From: Diogma glabrata
Taxonomy: Eukaryota > Arthropoda > Insecta > Diptera > Cylindrotomidae
DNA length: 64,000 nt
Direction: 5' to 3'
NCBI GenBank assembly: GCA_963693315.1
Contig: OY856187.1
Span: 388,010,885-388,074,884 of the forward strand
A program made the translations under genes and the position numbers. Below the pieces are notes generated by a model. That model saw nothing but the letters and a program-made list of their open reading frames with translations, did not search any database and was not told the DNA's origin. Below, piece after piece: positions 22,372-32,356 of this stretch (the stretch's first letter is position 1; the number at the start of each line of letters is the position of its first letter).

Positions 22372-22883
22372 ATATAGATACAGATAAACATAAAAAAGCG
22401 TTGCTATAAGCCGCCAGCTCCAGTAGCTTGAACAAGTTTTGTTGTTATTTTGTTTTCTTGTTGTTATTTAACATTGACAAAAAGTTAGTTGCTAATGGCG
22501 CTGATAACACGAACACCAATTTTAGTGATGTCACGTCAAGGGGTGAAAATTTAAAAACAAGCTAAACTAGAATTTGAACCAGAGTGTATTGGGTATTGGA
22601 TTCGCAGCCCATATTCTAAATAATGCAATAAGAAATGCTGCTGATTTAAATGGCAGGGTTAAAAAAATTTGGATATTTTACTGTCTTTACTGGAGACGTT
22701 GAAGGAGTTCTATGGCAAAAGTAATGTCGAACATAACCAACTTATTGGATACAGTGAAACTCGCTGGCTGACGGTAATGCCAGCACTAGAAAGAAATTTG
22801 AAAATGTACGAACCACTGCAAGCACATTTCCTAACGGTTGAAAAATGTCCAATTAAAATAAAAGAATTTTTTGAAGAATAAAA
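22372..22883 (+). pseudogene. hAT transposase remnant
   Basis: Three coding pieces lie in order on the plus strand. DIKRHIDTDKHKKALL (from about 22372) matches the end of the N-terminal TTF/BED-like zinc finger of hAT transposases. GIGFAAHILNNAIRNAADLN with GRVKKI (about 22590-22665) matches the region before the catalytic core. ETRWLTVMPALERNLKMYE (within 22669-22881) matches the conserved S-D/E-TRW block. Stops, a frameshift after KKI and missing sequence between the pieces show a non-functional relic; normal hAT transposases are 550-700 residues. It agrees with the hAT ends and 8 bp duplication around it. Confidence 0.7.
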
Positions 22884-23610
22884 TAGTAAAGGAAAGCATT
22901 AAATAGTAAATTTATGCACAATCTAGTTAGCACGTTTTGACCGTCCCACTTTCTCGCAATAGAAATTCTATTTAGTTAGTATTTGGAAGATTGTTTGCAT
23001 TTTGTCCCGCATTTTAACGATTTGGCTCTGGTCAGTTTACGGTAGACATAACTCTTTCTCTCTGAGACAAATAAAGGAAAACAAACAAAAAAACGATTCG
23101 ACATAAGAGGAGTCACGTAGGGATTGCAATCCCGTGGTGTTTTATGGATCCTGGGACTATGTGACTCATAAATTTTAAGTCCCGGGATGCCCGGGATCTA
23201 AAAAATCGTATAGAAATACCATCGTTTTTTTTCTATGCTGCACGATCTGCTGTCGTTTACAAATTTACTCTCCGTACAGTTACAAAGCAAAGGTATAATA
23301 ATTTCTAGCACAAGCGCTTTAATTAAAACTACTTTCTTGATGCTTAAACAATGCAGAGATGATACTAAATTTAAAATTATTTTTAACAAATGGAGGGATT
23401 TTCGATGAAACAACACCAGAAGACTAGCAGAGTAACCAATGTAGCATTTTATTTTTATTTCTAAGTCGATGCATTTAAATGCTTTTAAATATATGTGTGT
23501 ATAAAAACGTGTATGTTATGTTTTACGAAAAAAATCTTTTTATGTCATTTAAATTCTCGCCCCCCCCCCCCCCCCCAAGATTTTGGTGAAATGACGCCAC
23601 TGCTTGTTGA

Positions 23611-25241
23611 TTAATATTATAATCTTGTTGTGACAATTTAAATTTAGTCTGTCTAATAGTTTTATTAATAAGACGTATTGGATAGTTATTATGGAGTAGG
23701 GTTTTTGTTAAAAGATCGAAATTTTTTTGATGGAAATTATCATTAGACAATTTTATAATTTTTTGTGTGAGAATAGAAATAGTATTAATTTTGTATGAGA
23801 ACGGAAGCCACGAATCAAAATTAAGATAGCGTCCCGACCATGAATCTTTATGGTACCAGTCTGTAATCAAAGAACCGTCATCATTATGGATAATCCTAAT
23901 ATCTAAAAAGGGCAATGTTTTGTTTACTTCATGTTCAACTGTAAACTGTATTCTATTATAAAAAGAATTAAATTTATCTAAAAAGTATTGGACTTTGTCT
24001 AGTGGTATTGCAGTAACGATGTCATCAATATATCTAAAAAAGAAAATCGGCTTAAAATCTAACATTTCAAGGACATTATCTTCAATATGTTCCATTACTA
24101 AATTGGCTACCATAGGACTAACAGGTGATCCCATTGGGGAGCCAAAAATTTGTTTGTAAGTTTTATTATTAAATTTAAATTCACAACTATTAAGAACTAA
24201 CTTCAAAGCTTCAATAAACTGTAATTTTGTTAGTTTTGTACCACTATTATTTTTAATTACTGACCACTTTTCACTTACCAAATTAAGCACAAGATGGCTA
24301 TCTACATTCGTAAATAATGACACAACGTCCAATGATAACAAAACATGATCAGTGGGTATTATAATATTTTTAATCTTGTTTATAAGGTTTTCAGAATTCC
24401 CTACAAACGTTGATGTATTGCCTATACTAGGTTTTAAAATGTTACTACAAAATGCAGAAAGGTTATATATTGGCGTACCAATAGAGCAAACTATAGGTCT
24501 TAATGGAAAACCTGGTTTATGTACTTTAGTTGAACCATACATTTTAGCAGTTGTATCATTATATGTACGAAGGTGTTTGCCTAAAGTGTTATCTATACGT
24601 TTATCTTTTTCCCAAGACATAACCATCTTATTTATGTTTTTTTGTATAGAAGAGATGGAGTCTTTAGTGATTTGTTTATATGTGGTAGTATCATTTAAAA
24701 TTTCATCCATTTTATTAAGGTATTCGGTTTTATGAGAAACGACTGTAATGTTGCCTTTATCAGATTTTGTTACAATTATATCTGGATTGTTTTTTAGAAA
24801 GGATTTTGTTTGGTGAACATGAGCAATAGTCTTCTGTTCATTAAGTGTTAAGAATTTCTTATTATTGATTTGATTTTTAAAATTAGTTAATATATTAGAA
24901 AGTCTATTGCGTGCTTCAATTTTAATGTTTTCATCATAGTCAAAGAGTACGCTTTCAACGTCACTAATAATTTTATGGTATGGAACTGAATTATGTGCAA
25001 CCGGTGGGCAATATTTATTCCCTAAACTTAAAATATTTTTTACATTTTCTGGTATTAATATGTCTGTTGTATTAACCAACCATTTACCTGTATTTATATC
25101 ATCACTTACAAAATTACTAGAATTAACAACAATATGTTCTGATATTCCTTTAAGATGGTTAATTTTTTTGAGTTGTTTTCTATTTATTTTTTTTTTTGGT
25201 AGGCTATTGTTGTTATATTCAATGTTTCTAGATTGTATATT
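23611..25241 (-). pseudogene. Penelope-like element ORF, reverse transcriptase part
   Basis: N-terminal part of the Penelope polyprotein. Counting from the TTG codon at 25077-25079, the blocks are TKSDKGN (104-110), YGSTKVHKPG (181-190), LRPIV, LSLDVVSLFTNV (248-259), GSPMGSPVSPMVANLVME (313-330) and the catalytic RYIDD (349-353). All three catalytic aspartates are present. The frame is open upstream to 25241, reaching into the 5' pLTR, with no ATG before the DKG block; the first ATG-encoded Met is around residue 124. Translation may start at a non-ATG codon or on a spliced message. The frame runs into the hAT end at 23602, adding a short false C-terminus. Joined to 18755-19325 it is 733 codons, normal for the family. 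Confidence 0.9.
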
Positions 25242-25396
25242 TTATTTTATTGAATTTCAGTTCTGATGATGACGTTTTGTAAATGACGTCGAAACATGTT
25301 AAAAACATTTATAATAATAAAATTTATTAAAATTTATAATTTGTTATTATTTATAAATTTTTAAAACAAGGCTGTAGCCCAAGAAAATCAACGTTA
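25193..25396 (+). repeat. pLTR, right copy (antisense to the Penelope ORF)
   Basis: Inverted copy of 16473-16690. On the plus strand CTGATGA is at 25263-25269, the pairing segments GACGT and ACGTC are at 25271-25275 and 25286-25290, and GAAA is at 25291-25294. The region from 25397 to the candidate target duplication at 25464 has no counterpart at the left end and may be extra 5' sequence of the element. Confidence 0.75.
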
Positions 25397-25477
25397 TATA
25401 CAAGATTCAGCCTAAGAATTTTTTAGATTTCTTTGTTTCGTTTACAAAGACCTCTAAGTTAATATTCCCTTAAGTAT

Positions 25478-26154
25478 TTTATTTCTCTTAGCCCATATCC
25501 ATTTGTTTTTTGTTATTCTTTCCTATACTGAATTTTTTTTTAAATTATTATTATTCTTTATTTTCTAGTTATTGTTTTTTTCCCCCTTTTCAGAACAAAA
25601 TTATTCTTTGTTTTTTTTAAATAATTCAATTTTTATCATGGTTGTATAACTCCTGCATGGGAGTTCATGGGGAACCGAGAGTGCTGTTTGTTTAGGCGAA
25701 TAGCTGTCTCAATACCGAAACATCATCGCATCCATACAAAAAAATCTATCTGGTATTCTGTTGCCTGCCCAATTAGATTCTGGAGGCTTCCGGGTTGGAA
25801 CAGTGTTCTCACGTTCCCCGTTTGATTCAAACAGATTGTCCAGGTACAATAGCAAGGGAGGTCTAAACCAGAAAGACGTTCCATTCCAATGTTTATGTTG
25901 TCTTTTATTAACAATTGTTTTTTACGGGACGAGGAAAATTGCCTTTTACGACACGCATGAGTGCGGTGGGATGATTTTTTTGAAGAAGGGGACCTCAACT
26001 CCACAGGTGGGCCTATGATGAAATTGGGTTAGCCACGCTACAACTCCCCATTTCAGTCACCTCTTACGACACGCATGCAGTGGATTGATTTTTTCCCTCA
26101 ATAGAAGTCACTTATTTCAGCAAACTTTTTTTTTTTTTTTTTTTTTTTTTCTTT
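25478..26154. other. Non-coding flank with repeated TACGACACGCATG motif
   Basis: TTTTACGACACGCATGAGTG at about 25944 and CTCTTACGACACGCATGCAG at about 26062 are related words ~118 bp apart, each followed by GTGG.TGATTTTTT. On the minus strand this reads CGTGTCGTAAGAGG, a phrase I associate with insect dispersed repeats. A 30-base T-run ends the segment (about 26126-26150), probably the tail of an older minus-strand retroelement. ORFs at 25723-26018 on both strands are chance overlaps. Confidence 0.4.
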
Positions 26155-26161
26155 ATTCAAC

Positions 26162-26193
<32 letters not shown>

Positions 26194-26782
26194 CAATATT
26201 AAATAACATAGTTCCTTATTAAATAAATAAAAATAATTATTATTACTCATAATTATGAGTTCGTAATTACTAATTAATATTGATTTATTTAATTTTTATA
26301 TTGATTTATTTAATTCAACTCATTTAATATATATTAATTAATTTCTTTTTTATACCGTTACGTAGACTGAGACGTCTTTTGCAACTAATGTGTATGATAA
26401 AAATAAAATTTATACAAATTGAAGTTAAAGATAAAAAATTGACTGATAGAATTAAAGAATAATAAACAATACGATCAAATTTATGAGTTATTAATTAACA
26501 ATTAGAATTGATCAATTTAATTTTTAATATTGATTTATTTAATCTATAATATTGATTTATTTAATTCAATTCATTTAACATATATATAATTACTGATACA
26601 GTTAAAGAATATATATACAATACGATCAAATTTATGGGTTATGCAGATATAACATTTTTCTTTCACTTTAGGATAAATTATTATAATTATAACTAAGCGC
26701 ATACAAACATGCTAGGTTAGAGCTTGTGATTAAGGAACATAGGTGACGCAGCGATTCAGAATTAAAAAAAAAAACGTATATA

Positions 26783-29707
26783 TTAATATTGGTAAAATTC
26801 CTTGAGTGCTACCTTGAATTTAAATAAAGATGGTTCATTTTTAATATGTTTAGGTAATTTATTGAACTCGTTGAGTCCCTTAAAAAGAATATTATGCGAG
26901 CTCATGCTGGTTCTAAAATGGTTCACAAGAAAATGCGAACGTCTTCTGGTATCATGTTCATGTCGGTCTAAGATACGTTCCAAAACAAACGAGTTCTTTA
27001 TTTTATTGTGAACAACCTTATGAATCAAGACAACGAGTTCACATGCTATTATTTCTGGAAACGCAGAGAAATCTTTATGATTGCTAAACAAAGTGCGAGT
27101 TGAGAATCTACGAGGCAACAGTAAAATATGTTTAATAGCGCGTTTTTGTAAGACGAAAAGTTCATTAATCTTGTATTGGGAACAACCACTCCATATTGGG
27201 TTTAAGTAGGTTAAATGGGAGAGAATGTAGGAATTATAAATTAGTTTTAAAATTTTGCGCGGTATAAAATGTTTTATTCTGCTTAAAGTAAATATATAAG
27301 GCAAAATACATTTTTTGATTTTGTTGATATGTTCATCCCACTTCAATCTAAAATCAATCAAGAGTCCTAAGTATCTTGCACTATTTACAAATTCTTGTCT
27401 CACATTCTTGTATGTGATACTAAGGAGAGGATCAGTACTATTATTTAACAATTCTGAGCTGGTATTATATAAAATTATTTTAGACTTTCTAGCATTTAAG
27501 GATAGAAGATTTATATCAAACCAAGTCTCTATTTGCTTAATATCACTCTGCAAATGTGAAAAGATGACATCCTTCGACACATGAGCATACTTCAGTACTG
27601 CGTCATCTGCATACAATTGCACAGCTCCATGTAGAGGTAGGCAACACAGGTCATTAATAAAGACGTTGAACAAGATTGGACCCAGAATAGAACCTTGTGG
27701 AACACCTTTGTCAACGGAAAGAAAAGAGCTTAAGGTTTGGTCAATTTGTACAGCTTGTGTTCTACCAGTCAAGTAGTCTTTAAATAATTTCAATTGTAGC
27801 TGTGTGAAACCCAAGCGTGCTAGTTTTCTTAGCAAACGTTCATGGTTAACCGTGTCGAAAGCCTTTTGAATGTCAAGGAACAGATTGGCTACAAGGTTTT
27901 TTTTGTCAAGGTTTTCAGAGATATAGTTAGTAAGTTCCATACAGGCCGCTGTGGTATTAGCATCACATGTAAAACCAAATTGATGTGCAGAAATAATTTT
28001 ATTCTCAACTAAAAATACAATTAGACGACCAAGCAAAACTTTTTCAAAAATCTTTGAGATTGATGGCAAGATAGAGATAGGGCGATAGTTAGTTGGAAGT
28101 AGTTTATTACCGTCTTTATAAACTGGGGTGACTTTTGATTCTTTTAGGCAATCTGGAAACTCACCATCAGCTAATGAATTATTGATTAATTTAGAGATTA
28201 CTGGCGATAATCTTGCATTAAAATGTTTCAAGAATTTCGTAGAAATACCATCCAATCCAGTAGCAGCGCCAGCATTAAGACTTTCAATGATGCAAGTGAC
28301 TTCTTCAGGACTCGTGTTGGTTAAGCTAAAAGGATGCTGAATATTGTAATTCAAATTGACGCATGAAGGGTCAGATTGAGTATCATTGCTCCGGATTGAA
28401 GGTATATCTCCAACTGATATAAAATGTTCATTAAAAGTACTGGCAATAGTAATTGGATCAGAGATTAGTTGGCCGTTAGATTGCAAGGTTATTTGTTGTT
28501 TATTTTTTTTTGATTTGTGGAAAACGACTTCCCTAATAACTTCCCAATATCTTTTCGGATTAGTAACCGACTCTTTAAATTTTTTTCCGTAGTAATTCAG
28601 TTTGAGATTCCGACGTAATTTATTAACCATATTTGTGTATTCGTGATATTTGAATAAAACATAAGAATTACTGGGATATTTTTGCTTTAAACGAAAAAAC
28701 TTTTTTCTTTGTTTAAAAATAGATTGTAGCTCTTCCGTTATCCACGGCTGGTTGGAAGTTACTTTATGTCTTAATGGAATTTTTTTTTTGTTTTTGGCAA
28801 TTTCAACTTTAAGTTTTTGAACTAAGTCATTAAAACCTGAGGAATTATCAAGATCTACCCAGAATCCATAATTTCTATCTATGGCTTCATAGTCAAGAAT
28901 CTCATAATGAGAAGGGTTTTCAATATTCGAAAATGATCGATTCAAATTAAAATTGAGCGCAACCAGACAATGATCACCGCAGTTTCGCCCCTGAATATCC
29001 TCAACTGAAAAGTTGAAATTCAGGCTTAAAACATCTGTAATAATATGGTCTATGATTGTAGATATAGTATTAGAGATTCTTGTTGGTAAGCTTACATCGA
29101 CCTTATTGAGTATAGAGAAACCATTAGCAGTTATCAATTCATGATAAGCCTGTATTGTACGATCATTTTCATTTAATAAATTAAGGTTGAAATCTCCAAT
29201 GATGAAACAGTTTTTCATTTTTGGTATAAGTATATCAAGAAAAGTTAAAAAATTATTGTCGCTCAATTGAGTGGAACGATACATACCAATAATGTTCAAG
29301 TTTAGTTGAACAACTTTGACTATTACCAGTTGTATAGAATTGTCAAACTTCGATTTCAATTCAGCATTGAAGTCATCACCAAAATCCAAATTAATTTGGG
29401 TTGATGATAGCTTATTACTAATATAAACACTGACACCTCCTCCTCTACCAAGAGTACACAAATTTGACCTATTTGCATGATACACGTTATAACCCTCAAT
29501 ATTAAAGAACTTGTTCTCATCCTCATTCAGCCACGTTTCTGCCAAAACTACTATATGTATTGTTGCTCCAAGTGAATTTAATAAATTAACAACTTCGTCA
29601 TATTTATTACGAATACTTCGCACATTCAAGTAAGCAACATTAACGGCATTACTGTTGTTTGCGTAAAATGTTCTAGTGTGATATTCAATTGAAATTTGGT
29701 CATCCAT
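26783..29707 (-). CDS. LINE ORF2: AP-type endonuclease and reverse transcriptase
   Basis: 974 residues from ATG at 29705-29707, no internal stop. The endonuclease is at about 23-255: LNVRS (27-31), catalytic E57 in AETWL, GDFN (171-174), IDHIITD (219-225) and GDH (244-246). A linker carries PW (321-322). RT spans about 470-760: GLDGIS, YRPIS, FLDIQKAFDTVNHERLL (610-626), GVPQGSILGPILFNVFINDL (668-687) and the catalytic YADD (699-702). The C-terminal domain keeps the usual LINE thumb pattern. Endonuclease and RT together carry out target-primed reverse transcription. All expected catalytic residues are visible, so the protein could be active. There is no RNase H and no zinc knuckle. It lies downstream of ORF1 in the same element; overlapping plus-strand ORFs are shadows. 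Confidence 0.95.
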   Translation of the reverse strand: MDDQISIEYHTRTFYANNSNAVNVAYLNVRSIRNKYDEVVNLLNSLGATIHIVVLAETWLNEDENKFFNIEGYNVYHANRSNLCTLGRGGGVSVYISNKLSSTQINLDFGDDFNAELKSKFDNSIQLVIVKVVQLNLNIIGMYRSTQLSDNNFLTFLDILIPKMKNCFIIGDFNLNLLNENDRTIQAYHELITANGFSILNKVDVSLPTRISNTISTIIDHIITDVLSLNFNFSVEDIQGRNCGDHCLVALNFNLNRSFSNIENPSHYEILDYEAIDRNYGFWVDLDNSSGFNDLVQKLKVEIAKNKKKIPLRHKVTSNQPWITEELQSIFKQRKKFFRLKQKYPSNSYVLFKYHEYTNMVNKLRRNLKLNYYGKKFKESVTNPKRYWEVIREVVFHKSKKNKQQITLQSNGQLISDPITIASTFNEHFISVGDIPSIRSNDTQSDPSCVNLNYNIQHPFSLTNTSPEEVTCIIESLNAGAATGLDGISTKFLKHFNARLSPVISKLINNSLADGEFPDCLKESKVTPVYKDGNKLLPTNYRPISILPSISKIFEKVLLGRLIVFLVENKIISAHQFGFTCDANTTAACMELTNYISENLDKKNLVANLFLDIQKAFDTVNHERLLRKLARLGFTQLQLKLFKDYLTGRTQAVQIDQTLSSFLSVDKGVPQGSILGPILFNVFINDLCCLPLHGAVQLYADDAVLKYAHVSKDVIFSHLQSDIKQIETWFDINLLSLNARKSKIILYNTSSELLNNSTDPLLSITYKNVRQEFVNSARYLGLLIDFRLKWDEHINKIKKCILPYIFTLSRIKHFIPRKILKLIYNSYILSHLTYLNPIWSGCSQYKINELFVLQKRAIKHILLLPRRFSTRTLFSNHKDFSAFPEIIACELVVLIHKVVHNKIKNSFVLERILDRHEHDTRRRSHFLVNHFRTSMSSHNILFKGLNEFNKLPKHIKNEPSLFKFKVALKEFYQY

Positions 29708-30137
29708 ACTAAATAAATTTTAATTCCGTACTCTCAGAAGACAACTAATAGACCAAAATACATAGATATTACGACAGCTGATCGATAAAATAAAAAAAAA
29801 AAAATTTTCACGTTTGTTACAATCACAAGCTCAAAAAGCAAAACGGACAATTATATGTATAGATGATAGGTATGTATATATAAATATATGTGTATATATT
29901 ATCCCAACAATTTAAATTTCCAGAGATCGAAAGGTGAAAAAATGTGTTATATTATTTAACTGCTTGGCACTCCTAATTTAGATTAGCTAAAGTAAATTAA
30001 AATTAGATATAAATTAAATCAAATTAAATGGTTAGTAATTATCAATAAGATAAATTAAATTTCTCACAGTTCTTCAATTTCAGTTCTTCAAAAAAATTAG
30101 ATAGCGTAGCGTAGTTTGAGGTCTATGACTATAGTTA

Positions 30138-30992
30138 TTATTTTTCCTTATCATTTCCATCGTATGCAATACCATCTTGCACATAGATTGTTTTGTTTTT
30201 TAAAAATAAGTCGTGATCTTTTATTCTGCGATCTATATCAGCTTGTGAATTGATTATTATTGGCGGTAACTGTTTCTGTGTATTTTTAGAAGTAAGTCGA
30301 ATATACAGATTGTTGTTTGAGAACCAGGTAGCACAGATGATGTTTTGATTTTTTAGTTTTCGACAGTAGGTATACAGGTCAGCATAATACTTCAATAGTC
30401 TATGTCCAATAAATAGTTTTTTTTGTTCATTTTCAAATTCGGGAATAACTTGCTTGACGAAAATTGGACCAATGTCTCGAACCAGTTGCATAAATCTTGT
30501 TTTAAGCATAGTTGATTTAAATTTAACAATAATTTGAACATGTTTGACCTCTTCTCCATCGTTTTGAACAGCAATAGATTTGGAATAACTTTTATCTACA
30601 CTTGAGATATCATACTTTAGAAAATTGCAGATGCTGTTCATAAATTCATTGGCACTAATATTTTTTGGTGCTCCCAGTATTACAATATCATCACTAAGAT
30701 CGTTCTGCTGTAATTTGAAAACTTGCAGTTGAAGATTGAATATTTCCAGATCATGTTTAAGTGAAATTTCACAAAGGTTTTCTACTTTGGCTTTTGTTTT
30801 CTTGTGGTCCTCAAAAAGATTGACCAATTTCACATCAAGATTATCAATTTTCTTATTGACATTCATAACTTGCTCATTGACCGCAATTAGTGAGGTTAGA
30901 ATATCTTTTAGATCTATATCTTTTTTTTTTAGAAGTTCTTTCATAGTGTCACACGCACTGGTAGATTTACTTCTGGTGTTTGTAGGTGACAT
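30138..30992 (-). CDS. LINE ORF1: coiled-coil RNA-binding protein, FP25K-like C-terminus
   Basis: 284 residues from ATG at 30990-30992. A basic and Ser/Thr-rich N-terminus is followed by a predicted coiled coil at about 35-95 (heptads such as VNKKIDNLDVKLVNLFEDH). A central fold at about 95-185 contains VILGAPK and HVQIIVKFKS, reminiscent of an RRM-like fold. The C-terminal part has KLFIGHRLLKYYADLYTYCR and LKNQ...CATWFSNNNLYIRL, the pattern shared by many insect LINE ORF1 proteins and baculovirus FP25K-type proteins. No zinc knuckles are present. The likely role is to bind element RNA as a multimer, based on the family. It precedes ORF2 by 430 bp, so ORF2 translation probably needs re-initiation or another mechanism. 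Confidence 0.85.
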   Translation of the reverse strand: MSPTNTRSKSTSACDTMKELLKKKDIDLKDILTSLIAVNEQVMNVNKKIDNLDVKLVNLFEDHKKTKAKVENLCEISLKHDLEIFNLQLQVFKLQQNDLSDDIVILGAPKNISANEFMNSICNFLKYDISSVDKSYSKSIAVQNDGEEVKHVQIIVKFKSTMLKTRFMQLVRDIGPIFVKQVIPEFENEQKKLFIGHRLLKYYADLYTYCRKLKNQNIICATWFSNNNLYIRLTSKNTQKQLPPIIINSQADIDRRIKDHDLFLKNKTIYVQDGIAYDGNDKEK

Positions 30993-31167
30993 AATTTCCG
31001 ATTACAATATCAATAATTATTAAAAAGATGAAACTAAACCACAAAATTTATACAACAGTAATTGACACGATGGTCAATTGAAATGAAATTGACACTTGAA
31101 AGTTAATTTTATACTGTATTTATTATTTATTCACATATGATAGTATATAATAAATTAATTCAACAAA

Positions 31168-31859
31168 TTTACCGCGTTCACAATAGTAAATATAAAAAAC
31201 AAGACTAATAAAGCATACGATTTTTGGTATGATCCTACTCAGTCGCCATCTGTATTTCTACTTTTCTACTTTAACTAATTTATCTGATTCACTTCAATAG
31301 TAATTTAGTTTTATTTTTTATTTAAATTTTTACAGAGCTACGACAGTTAAAACTGATCAAATTAATTCACTACGCTACGAGACCAAATAAAAGAATTCCT
31401 GCAACAAATAAGAAAGGAATGTGGAAGCCGACTATTCTCAATTCGATTAGCTCATTTGTACAAAATGCGTTATAAAAAAAAATTAAAAATTATAATTAAT
31501 TTATTTTTAAATTATCTATTTAAAATAAAAGAATATTTTTTAAAAATAGTGATTTTTTTTATCCCGTTTAAGGTTAATGGAACATCGGTGGATTGAGAGT
31601 TTTATTCCAGTTCCTTATTTTTCCAAGGTTGCTATTTTACGGGTTATAGCTGTCTCAGTAGTGATGTTTCTTAAAGGCCTATGTGATAAGAAACAACTCT
31701 GACAGCCATAAGTCAATCTAAATAGCCGAAAAACATCGAGTGCATGTCCGATACATTTAGCAATACCGAAGCATGTAAAAATCTTCCCGCGGGCTTAAAA
31801 ACCCTGACAGGCAGCTTTTTATTTGCTTTTGGTGGGTGTCGCTGAACGTACCGCATTCC
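31168..31859. other. Spacer left of a dispersed repeat
   Basis: No supported gene. TATAGCTGTCTCA at about 31648 resembles ATAGCTGTCTCA at about 25699, and CCGAAACATC-like words follow in both, so the LINE may have inserted into an older repeat whose parts now flank it. A short GC-richer stretch lies near 31780-31860. Confidence 0.35.
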
Positions 31860-32356
31860 CACTGAAATTGAGAAAAATCTTTTCTCAAACTAAATACTGT
31901 CATCTTCGATTTGAGAAAACATTTTTCTTAAAATGATAATGAATTGATTCAAAATGAAATATATCGGATCAATACCAACAGTAACATACGATCATGTCGA
32001 TCAAAAAAATTCTTAAAATGATCAGAATTTCTTAAAATGAGGTTTTGGTTTCTCAACTTCTTCCGCTCAAATTCTTGAAGAAATACAACTCCATCTTAAA
32101 TTGATACTTTTGGTATTGATTTGATACAACAAGTTTATAAGCTTTGAGAATAATATCGAGAATATAATATCAAAATAAGAAATTTGTTTATCATAATCAG
32201 TTGATTTACATCAACTCAAAAAAATAAACCACAGTTCAATCTGATGCAGCATTTTATATCAATTTGAGAACTCATATTCTTGTCCATATATTGATATACA
32301 AAAATCATCAATTTGATGATTTTTTTATCAAATTTAACTCTTTTTTTCTCTCGGTG
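31860..32356 (-). repeat. Dispersed element with CACCGAGAGAAAAAAA terminus (inverted)
   Basis: Read on the minus strand it starts CACCGAGAGAAAAAAA at 32356-32341. The interior is full of TTGAGAA, TTGATAT and ATCAATTTGA words, with CATCAATTTGATGA as a small palindrome. It shares only its terminus type with the element at 12780. The opposite boundary is uncertain. Confidence 0.5.

Larger units (their letters stand above)
19326..23602. mobile_element. hAT-type DNA transposon inside the Penelope ORF
   Basis: The ends are CAGGGGCGTCA at the left and TGACGCCACTG at the right (reverse complement CAGTGGCGTCA), a hAT-type terminal inverted repeat. The flanking 8 bp CTTGTTGA is duplicated at 19318-19325 and 23603-23610, the length expected for hAT. 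Just inside both ends are G or C homopolymers (about 19351-19375 and 23561-23578), as in many hAT elements with G-rich ends. The interior holds a decayed transposase, a nested hAT-type MITE and two further inverted repeats. Removing the insert and one duplication restores the Penelope reading frame exactly. Another inverted pair (TAAACTGACCAGA at 20813 and its complement ending at 23039) may mark a second, inner element. Confidence 0.9.
16473..25463 (-). mobile_element. Penelope-like retroelement interrupted by a hAT transposon
   Basis: The element reads right to left: inverted pLTR (25193-25396), RT then GIY-YIG coding region (25241 down to 18755, split by an insert), a repetitive 3' tail, and a pLTR in the opposite orientation at the left end (16473-16690). 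ATTCCCTTAAGTAT occurs at 16459-16472 and again at 25464-25477, a candidate 14 bp target duplication. Without the hAT insert (4277 bp plus one 8 bp duplication) the element is about 4.7 kb. Inverted as well as direct pLTR arrangements are known for Penelope-like elements. The pre-insertion ORF had no stop, so this copy was probably young when hit. Confidence 0.85.
26166..31157 (-). mobile_element. Near full-length non-LTR retrotransposon (CR1/L2-group-like)
   Basis: A ~5 kb minus-strand LINE: short 5' UTR (31157-30993), ORF1 (30992-30138), a 430 bp gap, ORF2 (29707-26783), a ~590 bp 3' UTR and a 28-base poly-A tail (T-run at 26166-26193). ATTCAACAAA lies at 26155-26164 and at 31158-31167, a candidate 10 bp target duplication. 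Both ORFs are uninterrupted. ORF2 lacks an RNase H domain and ends with an FN.LP..IK...S...FK pattern, as in CR1/L2-group elements. The clade is inferred from motifs only. Confidence 0.8.

Noticed and set aside
19351..23580. G- and C-homopolymer runs as assembly errors or telomere-like DNA
   Set aside because: G-rich stretches just inside the ends are a known feature of some hAT elements, and the exact 8 bp duplication and restored reading frame support a genuine insertion. Run lengths may still be misassembled.
24352..24735. 127-codon plus-strand ORF
   Set aside because: Antisense to the Penelope RT blocks; no independent support.
27315..28592. Plus-strand ORFs of 67-89 codons over the LINE ORF2
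   Set aside because: They are antisense shadows of the intact minus-strand endonuclease-RT gene, which has all expected motifs.
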